Shown: positions 15,939 to 25,283 of the stretch, one piece after another
How the letters are laid out: each line of letters begins with the position of its first letter
How positions within the stretch are numbered: position 1 is the stretch's first letter
Notes under the pieces: generated by a model
Told to the model about the DNA's origin: nothing
Seen by the model: the letters and a program-made list of their open reading frames with translations, nothing else
The model's database searches: none
Position numbers and translations under genes: made by a program
Assembly (NCBI RefSeq): GCF_003634935.1
Contig: NZ_RBXO01000001.1
Span: 310,001 to 374,000, forward strand
Direction: 5' to 3'
DNA from: Saccharothrix australiensis
GTDB taxonomy: Bacteria; Actinomycetota; Actinomycetes; Mycobacteriales; Pseudonocardiaceae
DNA length: 64,000 nucleotides

Positions 15939-17032
15939 GCCGTCCCCATCTCCGCGCCGTGTTCGGCGATCTCGCGTGCCGCGTCGAGGTAGCTCATCGC
16001 GCCCCGTGAGCCGGGGTCGTAGGTGAGCACCGTCTGACCGAATCCTGGTGCCTCGGAGACCTTCACGCTGCGCGGGATCACCGTTCGGAGGACCGTGTCG
16101 CCGAAGTGGCCGCGCACCTCGCTGGTCACCTGGTCGGCCAGCTTGGTGCGGCCGTCGTACATGGTGAGCAGGATCGTGGACACGCTCAGCGTCGGGTTGA
16201 GGTGCGCCTGGACCAGCTCGATGTTCCGCAGCAGCTGCCCCAGCCCCTCCAGCGCGTAGTACTCGCACTGGATCGGGATCAGCACCTCCTGGGCCGCGAC
16301 CATCGCGTTGACGGTCAGCAGGCCCAGCGACGGCGGGCAGTCGATGAACACGTAGTCCGGGCGGATCGGGTCCAGCGCCTCGGGGCTGAGCGCCTCCTTG
16401 AGCCTGGACTCGCGGGCGACCATCGAGACGAGTTCGATCTCGGCGCCCGCGAGGTCGATCGTGGCGGGCACGCAGTACAGGTTGGGGGACTGGTTGCTCA
16501 CCTGGGCCGCCTCGGCGACGGACAGCTCGCCGATCAGCACCTCGTACACCGACGGCGTGCCGGAGCGGTGCTCGACGGCCAGCGCGGTGCTCGCGTTGCC
16601 CTGCGGGTCGAGGTCGATCACGAGCACCTTGAGCCCGTGGATGGCGAGCGCGGCGGCCAGGTTCACCGTGCTGGTGGTCTTGCCGACGCCGCCCTTCTGG
16701 TTCGCCACGGTGAGGACGCGGCGGCGGGCCGGCCGGGGGAGTTGGGAGGAGTCGGGGTGCAGCACACGGGTAGCGCGCGCTGCTTCCTCCGCGATGGGGG
16801 TCCACACGGTGCTGTCTCCTGCGTTGTCGTCCGAGCCGTGGGCGGTCGAGCCGTAGGTCGAGCCGTTGACCGAGCCTCCGGTGATCGGTCCGTCGGGGGA
16901 CGGCCGGTCGCTGGACGGTCCGCGGTCGGGGCGGAGCACTTCCCCCGCACCCACTGTCCCGGTCGGCCCGGTTTCACGTGAAACGCCGGCCGACTGGAAC
17001 ACCGGCTGCAAGGGGTCGGGGTACACGGTCAC
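15935..17032 (-). CDS. parA: Chromosome partitioning ATPase ParA
   Basis: 365 residues, with about 105 variable Ser/Gly/Pro-rich residues before the ATPase. The deviant Walker [10 protein letters not shown] is near residue 112, Walker A' [10 protein letters not shown] near 137 and Walker B Y-V-F-I-D-C-P-P near 226. It segregates the origin with ParB. The N-terminal extension carries a parS site in its coding sequence (the V-S-R-E-T codons). The start overlaps the rsmG stop (ATGA), so rsmG-parA-parB form one unit. Confidence 0.97.
   Translation of the reverse strand: MTVYPDPLQPVFQSAGVSRETGPTGTVGAGEVLRPDRGPSSDRPSPDGPITGGSVNGSTYGSTAHGSDDNAGDSTVWTPIAEEAARATRVLHPDSSQLPRPARRRVLTVANQKGGVGKTTSTVNLAAALAIHGLKVLVIDLDPQGNASTALAVEHRSGTPSVYEVLIGELSVAEAAQVSNQSPNLYCVPATIDLAGAEIELVSMVARESRLKEALSPEALDPIRPDYVFIDCPPSLGLLTVNAMVAAQEVLIPIQCEYYALEGLGQLLRNIELVQAHLNPTLSVSTILLTMYDGRTKLADQVTSEVRGHFGDTVLRTVIPRSVKVSEAPGFGQTVLTYDPGSRGAMSYLDAAREIAEHGAEMGTA
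16971..16984. promoter_or_regulatory. parS site 1
   Basis: Perfect GTTTCACGTGAAAC inside the 5' end of parA, read there as V-S-R-E-T. Matches the actinobacterial ParB site. Confidence 0.95.
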
Positions 17033-17706
17033 CGATCCTTCCTTCTGCGACGCGCGCCGTCACGGCCGCTCGCCTGCTCGTCGCGCTCCACGAGCACGAC
17101 CGTCGTCGGCAGTTCGAGTACATCGCCGCCACAGGTGGTGACGCGGGACCGGGTGCCCCCGGCCCGGCGCACCGCCAGGGCGTCACGTTCCAGTTCCTCC
17201 GCGGCGCTCTCGCCCTTGAGGGCGACCAGCCGGCCACCGGGTCGGAGGAGCGGCAGGCACCACCCGGCGAGCCGTTCCAGCGGTGCGACGGCACGCGCCG
17301 TCACGACGTCGCTCCCGGACAGCCGCTCCCGCACCGCCGCCTCCTCGGCCCGTCCCCGGACCACCTCGACCCGGAGCCCGAGCGTGTCGACCACCTCGGT
17401 CAGCCACGCCACCCGACGGGCCATCGGCTCCAGGAGCGTCAGGTCGAGGTCGGGTCGGGCGATCGCCAGGGGGATGCCCGGCAAGCCCGCGCCCGAGCCT
17501 ACGTCCACGACGCGGCAATTCCGGGGAAGCAACTCCGCGACGACGGCCGAATTCAGGATGTGCCGCTCCCAGAGGCGGTCGACCTCGCGCGGTCCGATGA
17601 GCCCGCGTTCGACGCCGTGCTCGACGAGCAGGTCGGTGAAAGCGACCGCCTCGGGGTAGTGGTCACCGAACACCCGCTTGGCGCGGTCCTCCAGAGCTGC
17701 GGCCAT
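17029..17706 (-). CDS. rsmG: 16S rRNA (guanine-N7) methyltransferase RsmG
   Basis: 225 residues. The S-adenosylmethionine-binding motif [16 protein letters not shown] is near residue 66, with the later T-A-R-A-V-A-P-L motif of the GidB family. It modifies G527 of 16S rRNA. Loss causes low-level streptomycin resistance in known actinomycetes. It is the first gene of the rsmG-parA-parB unit, and a parS site lies 10 bp before its start. Confidence 0.95.
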   Translation of the reverse strand: MAAALEDRAKRVFGDHYPEAVAFTDLLVEHGVERGLIGPREVDRLWERHILNSAVVAELLPRNCRVVDVGSGAGLPGIPLAIARPDLDLTLLEPMARRVAWLTEVVDTLGLRVEVVRGRAEEAAVRERLSGSDVVTARAVAPLERLAGWCLPLLRPGGRLVALKGESAAEELERDALAVRRAGGTRSRVTTCGGDVLELPTTVVLVERDEQASGRDGARRRRKDR

Positions 17707-17715
17707 GTCTCCGTC

Positions 17716-17729
17716 GTTTCACGTGAAAC
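17716..17729. promoter_or_regulatory. parS site 2
   Basis: Perfect GTTTCACGTGAAAC, 10 bp upstream of the rsmG start. Confidence 0.95.
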
Positions 17730-17862
17730 CACACGGCGGTGCTGCGCGCCGGTGGAGTGGTGGGGGCGTCCAGGGGGGCGTCCAGCGGCCCGCCACTGTG
17801 CCGACGCCCACTATGACGGATCACCCCGGCGACACGCCAAATCGCGTGACGAGATCGACTGC

Positions 17863-17876
17863 GTTTCACGTGAAAC
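17863..17876. promoter_or_regulatory. parS site 3, overlapping a stop codon
   Basis: Perfect GTTTCACGTGAAAC. The minus-strand reading C-G-T T-T-C A-C-G T-G-A supplies the last codons (Arg-Phe-Thr) and stop of the Nudix gene. Confidence 0.95.
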
Positions 17877-18324
17877 GGGGGATGCGGCCGTCGAGCGGGC
17901 GGGTCCGGTACATCTCCAGGCCGACGTCGACGGACTCGACGTGGTCGAGCGCGGGGACCTCCTCCAGCGGGAACCACGCCGCCTGATCGGTGGTGCCGTC
18001 GACCTCGTAGGTCAGCTCCCCGCCGACGACCGCCGCTTCGTACAGGATGCGAAGGCGGTGGTAGTCGAGGTCCTCGCCGTCCCGGTTGAGGGGTCCGCGC
18101 ACGTTCTGGATGCCGAGCAACCGCCGCACCTCGGCGTGGTAGCCGGTCTCCTCGAACACCTCGCGCACCACCGCGTCGTACGGGTCCTCCCCGTGGTCTA
18201 TGCCCCCGCCGGGGAGGATCCACCTCGGCCGCTCCGGCCCCAGCCACCGCGACAGCAGGATGCGCCCGTCGTCGATGATCACCGCGTACGCGGCGACGCG
18301 CAGCTTCCGGATGATCTCACTCAT
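17866..18324 (-). CDS. Nudix hydrolase
   Basis: 152 residues. The Nudix box is complete: G-I-D-H-G-E-D, then R-E-V-F-E-E-T-G-Y (about residues 41-63), giving the Mg-binding R-E-x-x-E-E. It hydrolyses some nucleoside-diphosphate-linked substrate; which one cannot be told. The C-terminus ends exactly on a parS site, and another parS variant lies 10 bp upstream of the ATG, so the gene sits wholly inside the ParB loading zone. Confidence 0.87.
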   Translation of the reverse strand: MSEIIRKLRVAAYAVIIDDGRILLSRWLGPERPRWILPGGGIDHGEDPYDAVVREVFEETGYHAEVRRLLGIQNVRGPLNRDGEDLDYHRLRILYEAAVVGGELTYEVDGTTDQAAWFPLEEVPALDHVESVDVGLEMYRTRPLDGRIPRFT

Positions 18325-18333
18325 CCTCGGACC

Positions 18334-18347
18334 GTTTCACGTGGAAC
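18334..18347. promoter_or_regulatory. parS site 4 (one mismatch)
   Basis: GTTTCACGTGGAAC differs at one position from the consensus. It lies just upstream of the Nudix start. The identical 14-mer occurs in gyrB at 28597. Confidence 0.75.
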
Positions 18348-18513
18348 GTGCGGGAGGGAAGACCCCTGCGGGAAGCCGATCACCGAGCCGGTCACACCGG
18401 CGGTCCGACCACCCACCGGACCGTGTGATGACCACCCACCGAAGCGCCTGCTTCCGAGTCCGCACGCCCCTCGGCACAACCGCGGCGAGCGGGCGCCGGC
18501 CTCGCACGACAAA

Positions 18514-18547
18514 GCGGCCCCCGGTTTCACGTGAAACCGGGGGCCGC
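18514..18547 (-). terminator. Terminator of the jag operon with embedded parS site 5
   Basis: A perfect 34-bp palindrome lies 15 bp after the jag stop. Arms GCGGCCCCCGG and CCGGGGGCCGC flank GTTTCACGTGAAAC (18524-18537), so one sequence is both a strong GC hairpin and a consensus parS. The terminator at 42917-42948 shares 28 of 32 positions with it but has lost the parS core. Confidence 0.85.
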
Positions 18548-18561
18548 TCGTCAGGTCCCGC

Positions 18562-19104
18562 TCAGGGCTTGGGCAGCACCACGACCCGGCGCTGCGGCTC
18601 CTCGCCCTCGCTCTCGCTGTGCACGCCGGCCACCGCCGCGACGGCGTCGTGCACGACCTTCCGCTCGAACGGGGTCATCGGGTGCAGCCGCACCTTCTCA
18701 CCGGTCGCCGCGACCTTCTCCGCCGTGGTCTTGCCCAGCTCCGCCAGCTCGGCGCGCCGACCGGCCCGCCACCCGGCGATGTCGAGCATGAGCCGGCTGC
18801 GCACGCCCGTCTCCTGCTGCACCGCCAGCCGGGTCAGCTCCTGTAGCGACTCCAGCACGGTGCCGCGAGCGCCGACCAGCTTCTCCAGGTCGTCACCGCC
18901 GTCGATGCTCACGATCGCCCGACCCGCCTCGACGTCGAGGTCGATGTCACCGTCGTAGTCGAGCAGGTCGAGCAGCCGTTCGAGGTAGTCGCCCGCGATG
19001 TCGCCCTCTTGGACGAGCAGGTCCTCCGAACTCCCCGACCGCGCCGGCGGGGCCTCCTCAGCCTCCGGTGCGTCCACGTCGCTCGCCTGCAACGTCTCCG
19101 ACAC
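18562..19104 (-). CDS. jag: Jag/KhpB RNA-binding protein
   Basis: 180 residues. An acidic N-terminus (1-30) is followed by a KH-type domain (about 35-110; D-L-E-K-L-V-G-A-R-G-T-V-L-E-S-L-Q) and an R3H domain (about 115-175; R-L-H-P-M-T-P-F-E-R-K-V-V-H-D). KhpB proteins bind RNA and affect cell-wall elongation and division in Gram-positive bacteria. It is last in the rpmH-rnpA-yidD-yidC-jag unit, 18 bp after yidC. Confidence 0.93.
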   Translation of the reverse strand: MSETLQASDVDAPEAEEAPPARSGSSEDLLVQEGDIAGDYLERLLDLLDYDGDIDLDVEAGRAIVSIDGGDDLEKLVGARGTVLESLQELTRLAVQQETGVRSRLMLDIAGWRAGRRAELAELGKTTAEKVAATGEKVRLHPMTPFERKVVHDAVAAVAGVHSESEGEEPQRRVVVLPKP

Positions 19105-19122
19105 GATGTCTCCTCTCCAGGG

Positions 19123-20190
19123 TCAACGACGCCTCTTGTTGCCCTGCTTCTTGCCCGGGGATCGGTCTGGGCTCAGACCGGGGATCTCGGTGGACGGCTT
19201 GCCGTTCGCGGCGGGCTCGTCCGAGGGCGGCGTGTCCTTCCCGGCCGCGGGCTTGCCGGCCGGCTTCGCACCGCCGGCGGGCTTCGCGCCGGCCGAGGGC
19301 TTCGCGCCGGCGGCGGACTTGGCGCCCGGCGCGGGCTTGGCGCCCGGCCTCGGCTTCACGCCCGGCCGGGGCGCGAGCGCCTGGCGCTGCTGCGTCGCCG
19401 CTTCCTTCTTCTGCGCTTCCTCGCGGTCGATGCGGTGGTACACGAAGTGCTGCTGCGCGAGCGTCCACGCGTTGTTGCTCAGCCAGTAGAGCAGGATGGC
19501 GATGGGGAAGAAGAGGCCACCGACCAGGACGCCCAGCGGGAAGATGTAGAGCGTCAGCTTGTTCATGATGGCGGTCTGCGGGTTGTCCGCCGCCGCCTGC
19601 GTCTGCCGCGCCACCGAGTGCCGCGCGGTGAAGTGCGTGGCGATCGACGCGACGATCATCATCGGGATCGCGACCAGCAGCACCGCGTTCCGGTCGGTCG
19701 CGAACTGGGCCAGCTCGCGCTCCGGCATCGTGATGAACGTCGACAGGTTCGCGCCGAACAGCTTCGCCTCGACGAACGACTTCACGCCCGCGGCGTCGAA
19801 GAAGTACACCTCGCCCCAGCCGGGCTTGAACGAGCGCAGCACGTGGAACAGGCCGATGAACACCGGGATCTGCACCAGCATCGGCAGGCAGCCGCCGAGC
19901 GGGTTCACCCCGTGCTCGGACTGGAGCTTCTGCATCTCCTGCGCCTGGCGCTGGCGGTCGTTCGCGTACTTCTTCTTGATCTTCTGGAGCTCGGGCGCGA
20001 ACTCCTGCATCTTCCGCATCGACCGCACCTGGCCGACGAACGGCTTGAAGAGCAGGGCGCGCAGCGTGAAGACGAGGAACACCACGGACAGTGCCCACGC
20101 GAACCCGCTCGACTCGCCGAAGATGTGGCCGAACACCCAGTGCCAACACCACAGGATGAAGGACACCGGGTAGTAGATGAAGTTGAGCAC
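19123..20190 (-). CDS. yidC: Membrane protein insertase YidC
   Basis: 355 residues. Five membrane helices of the Oxa1/YidC core (about 5-250) include L-L-F-K-P-F, the cytoplasmic hairpin rich in Lys/Gln, and N-P-L-G-G-C-L-P-M-L-V-Q-I-P-V-F-I-G-L. The C-terminal tail (about 285-355) is basic and made of repeated P-G-A-K/S-A-G-A-K units, as in other actinobacteria, where it may contact ribosomes. It inserts proteins into the inner membrane with or without SecYEG. It starts 3 bp after the yidD stop. Confidence 0.96.
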   Translation of the reverse strand: MLNFIYYPVSFILWCWHWVFGHIFGESSGFAWALSVVFLVFTLRALLFKPFVGQVRSMRKMQEFAPELQKIKKKYANDRQRQAQEMQKLQSEHGVNPLGGCLPMLVQIPVFIGLFHVLRSFKPGWGEVYFFDAAGVKSFVEAKLFGANLSTFITMPERELAQFATDRNAVLLVAIPMMIVASIATHFTARHSVARQTQAAADNPQTAIMNKLTLYIFPLGVLVGGLFFPIAILLYWLSNNAWTLAQQHFVYHRIDREEAQKKEAATQQRQALAPRPGVKPRPGAKPAPGAKSAAGAKPSAGAKPAGGAKPAGKPAAGKDTPPSDEPAANGKPSTEIPGLSPDRSPGKKQGNKRRR

Positions 20191-20193
20191 TGG

Positions 20194-20463
20194 CTACTCC
20201 TCGGCAGGAAGGTCGGGGACCGTGGTCCGCCTCGGCGGAACGGGGTCCAGGCCACCAGGGTGCCAGGGTCCGCAGCGCCCCAGCCGGCGGATGGCCAGCC
20301 AGGAGCCGCGCAGCGGACCGTGGACGGTCAGCGCCTCCACCGCGTACGTGCTGCAACTCGGGTGGAAACGACAGGTCGGGGGCAGCGCGGGGGAGATGAA
20401 CCGCTGGTAGAACCGGATCGGCAGCACCAACACCCGCGTCACGGGGTTCACCCGGTCGGTCAT
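20194..20463 (-). CDS. yidD: YidD membrane protein insertion factor
   Basis: 89 residues with the DUF37 signature [26 protein letters not shown] and the later [17 protein letters not shown]. Three conserved Cys are present. ATG 20463 overlaps the rnpA stop (ATGA); the longer open frame upstream is rnpA read in another frame. Confidence 0.93.
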   Translation of the reverse strand: MTDRVNPVTRVLVLPIRFYQRFISPALPPTCRFHPSCSTYAVEALTVHGPLRGSWLAIRRLGRCGPWHPGGLDPVPPRRTTVPDLPAEE

Positions 20464-20846
20464 CGGAGCACCTTGCGCAGCGCCGCGTCGAGGTCCTCGC
20501 CCAGCTCGGCGCTGGACGCCTCGGCCGCGGGGGCGAGGGCGCGCACGACCAGGCACGTCCCGGCGGGCAACTCGGCCAGCCTGCCGCGCACCAGGTGCCG
20601 CAGCCGGCGGCTCACCCGGTGGCGCACCACGGAGTTGCCCACCGCCTTGCTCACGACGAAGCCCACCTTGGACGGGTCCAAGGTGGGCTGCGCCGACGGA
20701 GGTGGCCCGTCGTCGGCCCGGCGGGGCCGCGCCGACGAGGGCAGCAGGACGTGCACGACCAGCCGGGGCCGGCCGGCCCGGCGGCCTCGGCGGACCACCA
20801 GGCCGAAGTCCTGGCTGCGGGTCAGCCGGTTGGCCGCCGGGAGCAC
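20460..20846 (-). CDS. rnpA: RNase P protein component
   Basis: 128 residues from GTG 20846, the usual place 13 bp after rpmH; the longer frame runs into rpmH. Family features: N-R-L-T-R-S-Q-D-F near the start, [23 protein letters not shown] (RNR-type RNA-binding helix) and a C-terminal V-R-A-L-A-P. A loop of about 25 residues between the second and third strands is longer than in many bacteria. It binds the RNase P RNA and aids tRNA 5' maturation. Confidence 0.92.
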   Translation of the reverse strand: MLPAANRLTRSQDFGLVVRRGRRAGRPRLVVHVLLPSSARPRRADDGPPPSAQPTLDPSKVGFVVSKAVGNSVVRHRVSRRLRHLVRGRLAELPAGTCLVVRALAPAAEASSAELGEDLDAALRKVLR

Positions 20847-20859
20847 GGCGCTGCGGCGA

Positions 20860-21003
20860 TCAGGCGGACAGCTGCTTGCGGCCCTTGCTGCGGCGCGCGG
20901 CCAGGATGGCGCGACCGGCACGGGTGCGCATACGCAGCCGGAAGCCGTGCGTCTTCGCGCGGCGGCGGTTGTTGGGCTGGAAGGTGCGCTTACCCTTGCT
21001 CAC
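20860..21003 (-). CDS. rpmH: Ribosomal protein bL34
   Basis: 47 residues. Starts [16 protein letters not shown] and continues through [12 protein letters not shown] to a basic tail, a complete bL34. GTG start with GGGAG upstream. First gene of the operon leading away from dnaA. Confidence 0.97.
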   Translation of the reverse strand: MSKGKRTFQPNNRRRAKTHGFRLRMRTRAGRAILAARRSKGRKQLSA

Positions 21004-21446
21004 GGTCGGACTCCCGTTGTCAACGTCTGTGGTTGTCCCCAGCGGGTCCTTGGGCGCGCCAAGAGCACGCCTCGCAAGCGGAGACCGGTCCAGGGTACGC
21101 AGCCCCGGGTGCGCGACTCAAATCGGGGGTGGGTGCGGCGTGTCGCACGCCACGGCCGATCGGCGCGCGCCGGGCCGGGAAAACGCTTGCGGCGGCCCTC
21201 CGCCTTGTGGCACGGCCCGCGCCTTGTTAGCGTGCTGCCTTCGCGGGTCGCCGTGGGCCGACGCCAGGTCGCCACACGCCACCGCCGGGTGATCGGAAGC
21301 GACGGGGGCGCCGCTCCCCTCCGACCCCCGTTCGTGCACAGTTGTGGATAACTCTGTGGATGCCTCTATTCTCCGTGTCCACGTCGTGGCAATCCCCCGT
21401 CGGGATTGACCGCCGGGGAGTCACACCGAGGGGAGGGGACGCGGAG
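21004..21446. other. rpmH-dnaA divergent intergenic region with DnaA boxes
   Basis: 443 bp without a gene. DnaA-box-like sequences are TTGTCCCCA (21033-21041), TGTGGATAA (21343-21351, a perfect box on the minus strand) and TGTGGATGC (21355-21363). TTGACA-like sequence occurs close to rpmH. The boxes near dnaA overlap the likely dnaA promoter. I see no reading frame with coding character. Confidence 0.6.
21342..21372 (+). promoter_or_regulatory. Likely dnaA promoter overlapping DnaA boxes
   Basis: TTGTGG (21342-21347) and TATTCT (21367-21372) are 19 bp apart, about 75 bp before the dnaA start. Both DnaA boxes (21343-21351 and 21355-21363) lie over the -35 and spacer, which would let DnaA repress its own gene. 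The -35 match and spacing are imperfect. Confidence 0.5.
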
Positions 21447-23000
21447 GTGTCCGACCACCAGGCCGACCTGGGTCGAGTGTGGGAGCAGGTCGTGCAGGAG
21501 CTGGCCGCCAGCACCCTGTCGCCGCAGCAGCGCGCGTGGATGCGCGTGACCCGTCCCATCGGTCTGCTCGACGGCACCGCGCTGTTGGCCGCGCCGTCCG
21601 ACTTCGCCAAGGAGGCGATCGAGCGGGCGCTGCGCGAGCCCATCACGGCCGCGCTGTCCCGCCGGCTCGGGCGGGCCGTGTCGCTGGCGGTGAAGGTCGA
21701 CTCGCCGGAGCCGGTCAACGGACCGCCGACCACGCCCATCCCGGTGGCCGCCGGCGCGCCCGTCCCGGTGCCCGGCATCGGCAACGGCGTCCTGCCGCCG
21801 CCCGAGCTGCCCGTCGTGGTGGGCGACGAGGCGGACAACGACGACGAGGTCGACGAGGAGGGCGACGCGCTCGCCGCCGTCACCGAGATCTGGCCGACGT
21901 TCAGCGGCGGCGCGCCGAGCGGCACGCCGTTCACCCGGCCCGCGAACCCGGCGTCGTCGCAGACCAGGCTCAACGAGAAGTACAACTTCGACACGTTCGT
22001 CATCGGCGCGTCCAACCGGTTCGCCCACGCGGCGGCGGTGGCGGTGGCCGAGGCGCCCGCCCGCGCCTACAACCCCCTGTTCATCTGGGGCGAGTCGGGC
22101 CTGGGCAAGACGCACCTGCTGCACGCCGTCGGGCACTACGCGCAGCGGCTGTTCCCCGGCATGCGCGTCCGGTACGTGTCGACCGAGGAGTTCACGAACG
22201 ACTTCATCAACTCGCTGCGCGACGACCGCAAGGTGGCGTTCCAGCGGCGCTACCGCGACATCGACGTGCTGCTGGTGGACGACATCCAGTTCCTGGAGGG
22301 CAAGGAAGGCACCCAGGAGGAGTTCTTCCACACGTTCAACACCCTCCACAACTCCAACAAGCAGATCGTCGTGTCCTCCGACCGGCCGCCCAAGCGGCTG
22401 GAGACGCTGGAGGACCGGCTGCGCACGCGGTTCGAGTGGGGCCTGATCACCGACATCCAGCCGCCCGAGTTGGAGACGCGGATCGCGATCCTCCGCAAGA
22501 AGGCCGCCCAGGACCGCCTGGCCGCGCCCGCCGAGGTGCTGGAGTTCATCGCGGCCCGGATCGAGCGCAACATCCGGGAGCTGGAGGGCGCGCTCATCCG
22601 GGTGACGGCGTTCGCGTCGCTCAACCGCCAGCCGGTGGACGTGCAGCTCGCGGAGATAGTGCTGCGCGACCTGATCCCGGACTCGCACGCGCCGGAGATC
22701 ACCGCGCCGACCATCATGGCCGTGACGGCGGAGTTCTTCAGCGTGTCCATCGACGACCTGTGCGGTCCGGGCAAGACGAAGGTGCTGGCCCAGGCGCGGC
22801 AGATCTCCATGTACCTGTGCCGGGAGCTGACGGACCTGTCGCTGCCGAAGATCGGGCAGACGTTCGGCGGCCGGGACCACACGACGGTCATGCACGCGGA
22901 CAAGAAGATCCGCAAGGAGATGGCCGAGCGCCGCCGGGTGTACGAGCAGGTCCAGGAGCTGACCTCGCGCATCAAGCAGCGGGCGCGCCACACCCCCTGA
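21447..23000 (+). CDS. dnaA: Chromosomal replication initiator DnaA
   Basis: 517 residues from GTG 21447, which begins the conserved domain I (V-W-E-Q-V-V-Q-E-L ... S-P-Q-Q-R-A-W); upstream ATG 21342 falls in the DnaA-box promoter. Domain II is a long acidic/Pro linker. Domain III carries Walker A G-E-S-G-L-G-K-T (about 215-222), Walker [10 protein letters not shown] and sensor motifs. Domain IV ends with the DNA-binding signature [11 protein letters not shown]. It binds boxes in the following intergenic region to open the origin. Confidence 0.97.
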   Translation: MSDHQADLGRVWEQVVQELAASTLSPQQRAWMRVTRPIGLLDGTALLAAPSDFAKEAIERALREPITAALSRRLGRAVSLAVKVDSPEPVNGPPTTPIPVAAGAPVPVPGIGNGVLPPPELPVVVGDEADNDDEVDEEGDALAAVTEIWPTFSGGAPSGTPFTRPANPASSQTRLNEKYNFDTFVIGASNRFAHAAAVAVAEAPARAYNPLFIWGESGLGKTHLLHAVGHYAQRLFPGMRVRYVSTEEFTNDFINSLRDDRKVAFQRRYRDIDVLLVDDIQFLEGKEGTQEEFFHTFNTLHNSNKQIVVSSDRPPKRLETLEDRLRTRFEWGLITDIQPPELETRIAILRKKAAQDRLAAPAEVLEFIAARIERNIRELEGALIRVTAFASLNRQPVDVQLAEIVLRDLIPDSHAPEITAPTIMAVTAEFFSVSIDDLCGPGKTKVLAQARQISMYLCRELTDLSLPKIGQTFGGRDHTTVMHADKKIRKEMAERRRVYEQVQELTSRIKQRARHTP

Positions 23001-23580
23001 GCGGCCTCCGCCGCACGGCGCCCTCCCTGCACGGCCGCCTGCACGGTCGCCCTCTGCACGGCCGCCCCCCTGGAGCGGCCGCCGCCAGGACCGCCGCGCT
23101 CGAACCGCCGTCCCTGAGCGGTTGCCCCGAGCGACCCCCGAGCGATCCCCGGGCAGTGCCCCCGGCACCGCCCTTCGGGCTGCCACCCAGCCGACACCCC
23201 GCCCGCTCCCGTGCCCCGGCTCGCCCCGCCCGCGCCCGGGGCCCTCGCGCGCCCCCGGGTCCCCGCGCCCACGCGACGCCGGCCCGACACCCGGGTACCC
23301 GGTCCACCCCCGGGGGGACGCCCGGCGCACCCGGGTGTCGGGCCGGCACCCGGGTGTCGGCCGGACCGCGCCCGGCCCGCGTGGCGGACACCCCGGCGGC
23401 GCGCCCCGCGCGGGCCCGCCGGCACCGCCGGATTCCACCCGCGCCGGACCGGTGATCAGCCGCCGCGGACCGCTCCGCGCGCCCCCGGGCACCACCTCGG
23501 CGGACGCCGCCGACCCCGCCCGCGGCACCCCTCGGGACGGCTCGCGACCCGGGTGGCCGCACCGGGATTCCAGGTGAACC
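23001..23580. other. GC-rich dnaA-dnaN spacer, left half
   Basis: 580 bp without a credible gene, very rich in C and in CCCGGG-type words (many around 23280-23370, such as CACCCGGGTGTCGG repeated). Frames across it are Pro/Arg/Gly-rich and follow base composition. It leads into the DnaA-box cluster. No function seen beyond being part of the origin spacer. Confidence 0.5.
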
Positions 23581-23592
23581 GGGGGCGACGAG

Positions 23593-23905
23593 CCGTCCAC
23601 AGGGCCCCGCGAAGTCGCCGATCGGGGGAGATCCAGGCCACGATCACCCTGTGCAGCACCCGGGTACAACTCGACCCACACCCGGGGATGCACCCGGGGA
23701 CAACTCGGGCGATCTGTGGACCGAACGGAGCAGGCCCGTGGTTCTCCCCGGGTGCCCCGACTTGTCCCCGGGTGACACCCCGTACCTGTCCACACCTCCG
23801 GACGGGCGACGAGCTGCGAGGACAGCGGTTGTCCACACTGTCCACAGCCCTTACTGCTGTTGCTGTTCTCTCCCTTGAGGAGATGAACAAAGAAAAAACA
23901 GGCGG
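23593..23905. other. oriC: oriC: DnaA-box cluster and AT-rich unwinding stretch
   Basis: Candidate boxes: CCGTCCACA (23593), TTGTACCCG reverse (23661-23669), TTGTCCCCG reverse (23695-23703), CGGTCCACA reverse (23715-23723), TTGTCCCCG (23762-23770), CTGTCCACA (23786-23794), perfect TTGTCCACA (23829-23837) and CTGTCCACA (23838-23846). Directly after comes the most AT-rich part of the gap (23851-23900, including GAACAAAGAAAAAACA), a good unwinding element. dnaA-dnaN is the usual oriC position in actinobacteria. Several boxes are non-consensus, so the exact edges are uncertain. Confidence 0.82.
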
Positions 23906-24117
23906 GGGTCGATCCCGGGGACAGGGCTCCGCTCCCGGGGGAACCCGGGCGTGGCCCCGAGGTGACGAACCGCTCCCCGACGCTCTACGGTGGGAGCCTC
24001 CGCGCCGAGGGTCGGAACGGTCGACAGCGATCCGGCGAGGGACGCGGCTCCCCAACCCCACCGCAACGCCTGCTGTTGTGGGTCATGCCGACTTGAGGAA
24101 TCGAGAGAGGACGCCTC

Positions 24118-25254
24118 ATGAAGATCCGCGTCGAGCGCGACGGCCTGGCCGACGCCGTCGCCTGGGTCGCGCGCAGCCTGCCGTCCCGGCCACCGGTGCC
24201 GGTGCTCGGTGGTGTGCTGCTCGATGCCGGTGCGGAGGACGGGTCCGGTGAGGCGCTGACCGTCTCCGGGTTCGACTACGAGGTGTCCGCCCAGTGCGGT
24301 GTCCCGGCCACCATCGCGGACGGTGGCAAGGCGCTCGTCTCCGGGCGGCTGCTGGCCGACATCACCAAGGCGCTGCCGAACCACCCGGTGGAGATCGCGG
24401 TGGACGGCGCGCGCATGACGATCAGCTGCGGCTCCGCGCGCTTCTCCCTGCCGACCATGCCGGTGGAGGACTACCCGCAGCTGCCGTCCATGCCCCAGCT
24501 CGCGGGCGAGCTGCCCGGCGAGGTGTTCGGCGAGGCCGTCGCGCAGGTCGCCGTCGCGGCGGGCAAGGACGACACGCTCCCGATGCTGACCGGCGTCCGC
24601 CTGGAGATCGGCGAGGGCAAGCTGACGCTCGTCGCGACCGACCGGTTCCGGCTGGCGATGCGCGAGTTCCCGTGGGAGCCGGACGAGTCGCTCGGCGAGG
24701 TCGCCGTCCTCGTCCCGGCCAAGACGCTCAACGACTCCGCGAAGACGCTCGGCGCGTCCGGCGCGAAGGTCGAGCTGTCGCTCGCCGCGAACGACGGGCT
24801 GCTCGGCCTGTCCGGCACCGGGCGGCGCACCACCACCCGGCTGCTCGACGCGGACTTCCCCAAGTACCGCCAGCTGCTGCCGACCGAGCACTCGGCCGCC
24901 GCCGTGATCGAGGTCGACTCGCTGGTGCAGGCGATCAAGCGCGTGTCGCTGGTCGCCGAGCGCGGCACGCAGGTCCGGCTGGAGTTCGTCGACTCGGTGC
25001 TGCGGCTGTCCGCCGGCGGCGACGACGAGGGCAGCGCCGAGGAGGAGATCCAGGTCGACTACACGGGCGACGCCGTCACCATCGCGTTCAACCCGACGTA
25101 CCTGCTGGAGGGCCTCCAGGCCGTGCGCACGCCCAGGGCGCACCTGTCCTTCACCACCCCGAGCCGCCCGGCGCTGCTGAAGCCGGTGGACGAGGATGGG
25201 AACGTGGCGCCGGGCTACCTCTACCTGCTCATGCCCGTGCGCCTGCCCGGCTGA
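24118..25254 (+). CDS. dnaN: DNA polymerase III beta sliding clamp
   Basis: 378 residues, three clamp domains of about 120 residues each, starting M-K-I-R-V-E-R-D and ending in the typical Y-L-L-M-P-V-R-L. It encircles DNA and tethers the replicative polymerase. First gene after oriC; gnd follows 29 bp later, then recF and dciA, probably one transcript. Confidence 0.97.
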   Translation: MKIRVERDGLADAVAWVARSLPSRPPVPVLGGVLLDAGAEDGSGEALTVSGFDYEVSAQCGVPATIADGGKALVSGRLLADITKALPNHPVEIAVDGARMTISCGSARFSLPTMPVEDYPQLPSMPQLAGELPGEVFGEAVAQVAVAAGKDDTLPMLTGVRLEIGEGKLTLVATDRFRLAMREFPWEPDESLGEVAVLVPAKTLNDSAKTLGASGAKVELSLAANDGLLGLSGTGRRTTTRLLDADFPKYRQLLPTEHSAAAVIEVDSLVQAIKRVSLVAERGTQVRLEFVDSVLRLSAGGDDEGSAEEEIQVDYTGDAVTIAFNPTYLLEGLQAVRTPRAHLSFTTPSRPALLKPVDEDGNVAPGYLYLLMPVRLPG

Positions 25255-25283
25255 CCAACCACGAACCAGGGGAGACAACGACC

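Noticed and set aside
20847..20921. Longer N-terminus of RnpA
   Set aside because: It would overlap rpmH; GTG 20846 matches the family start.
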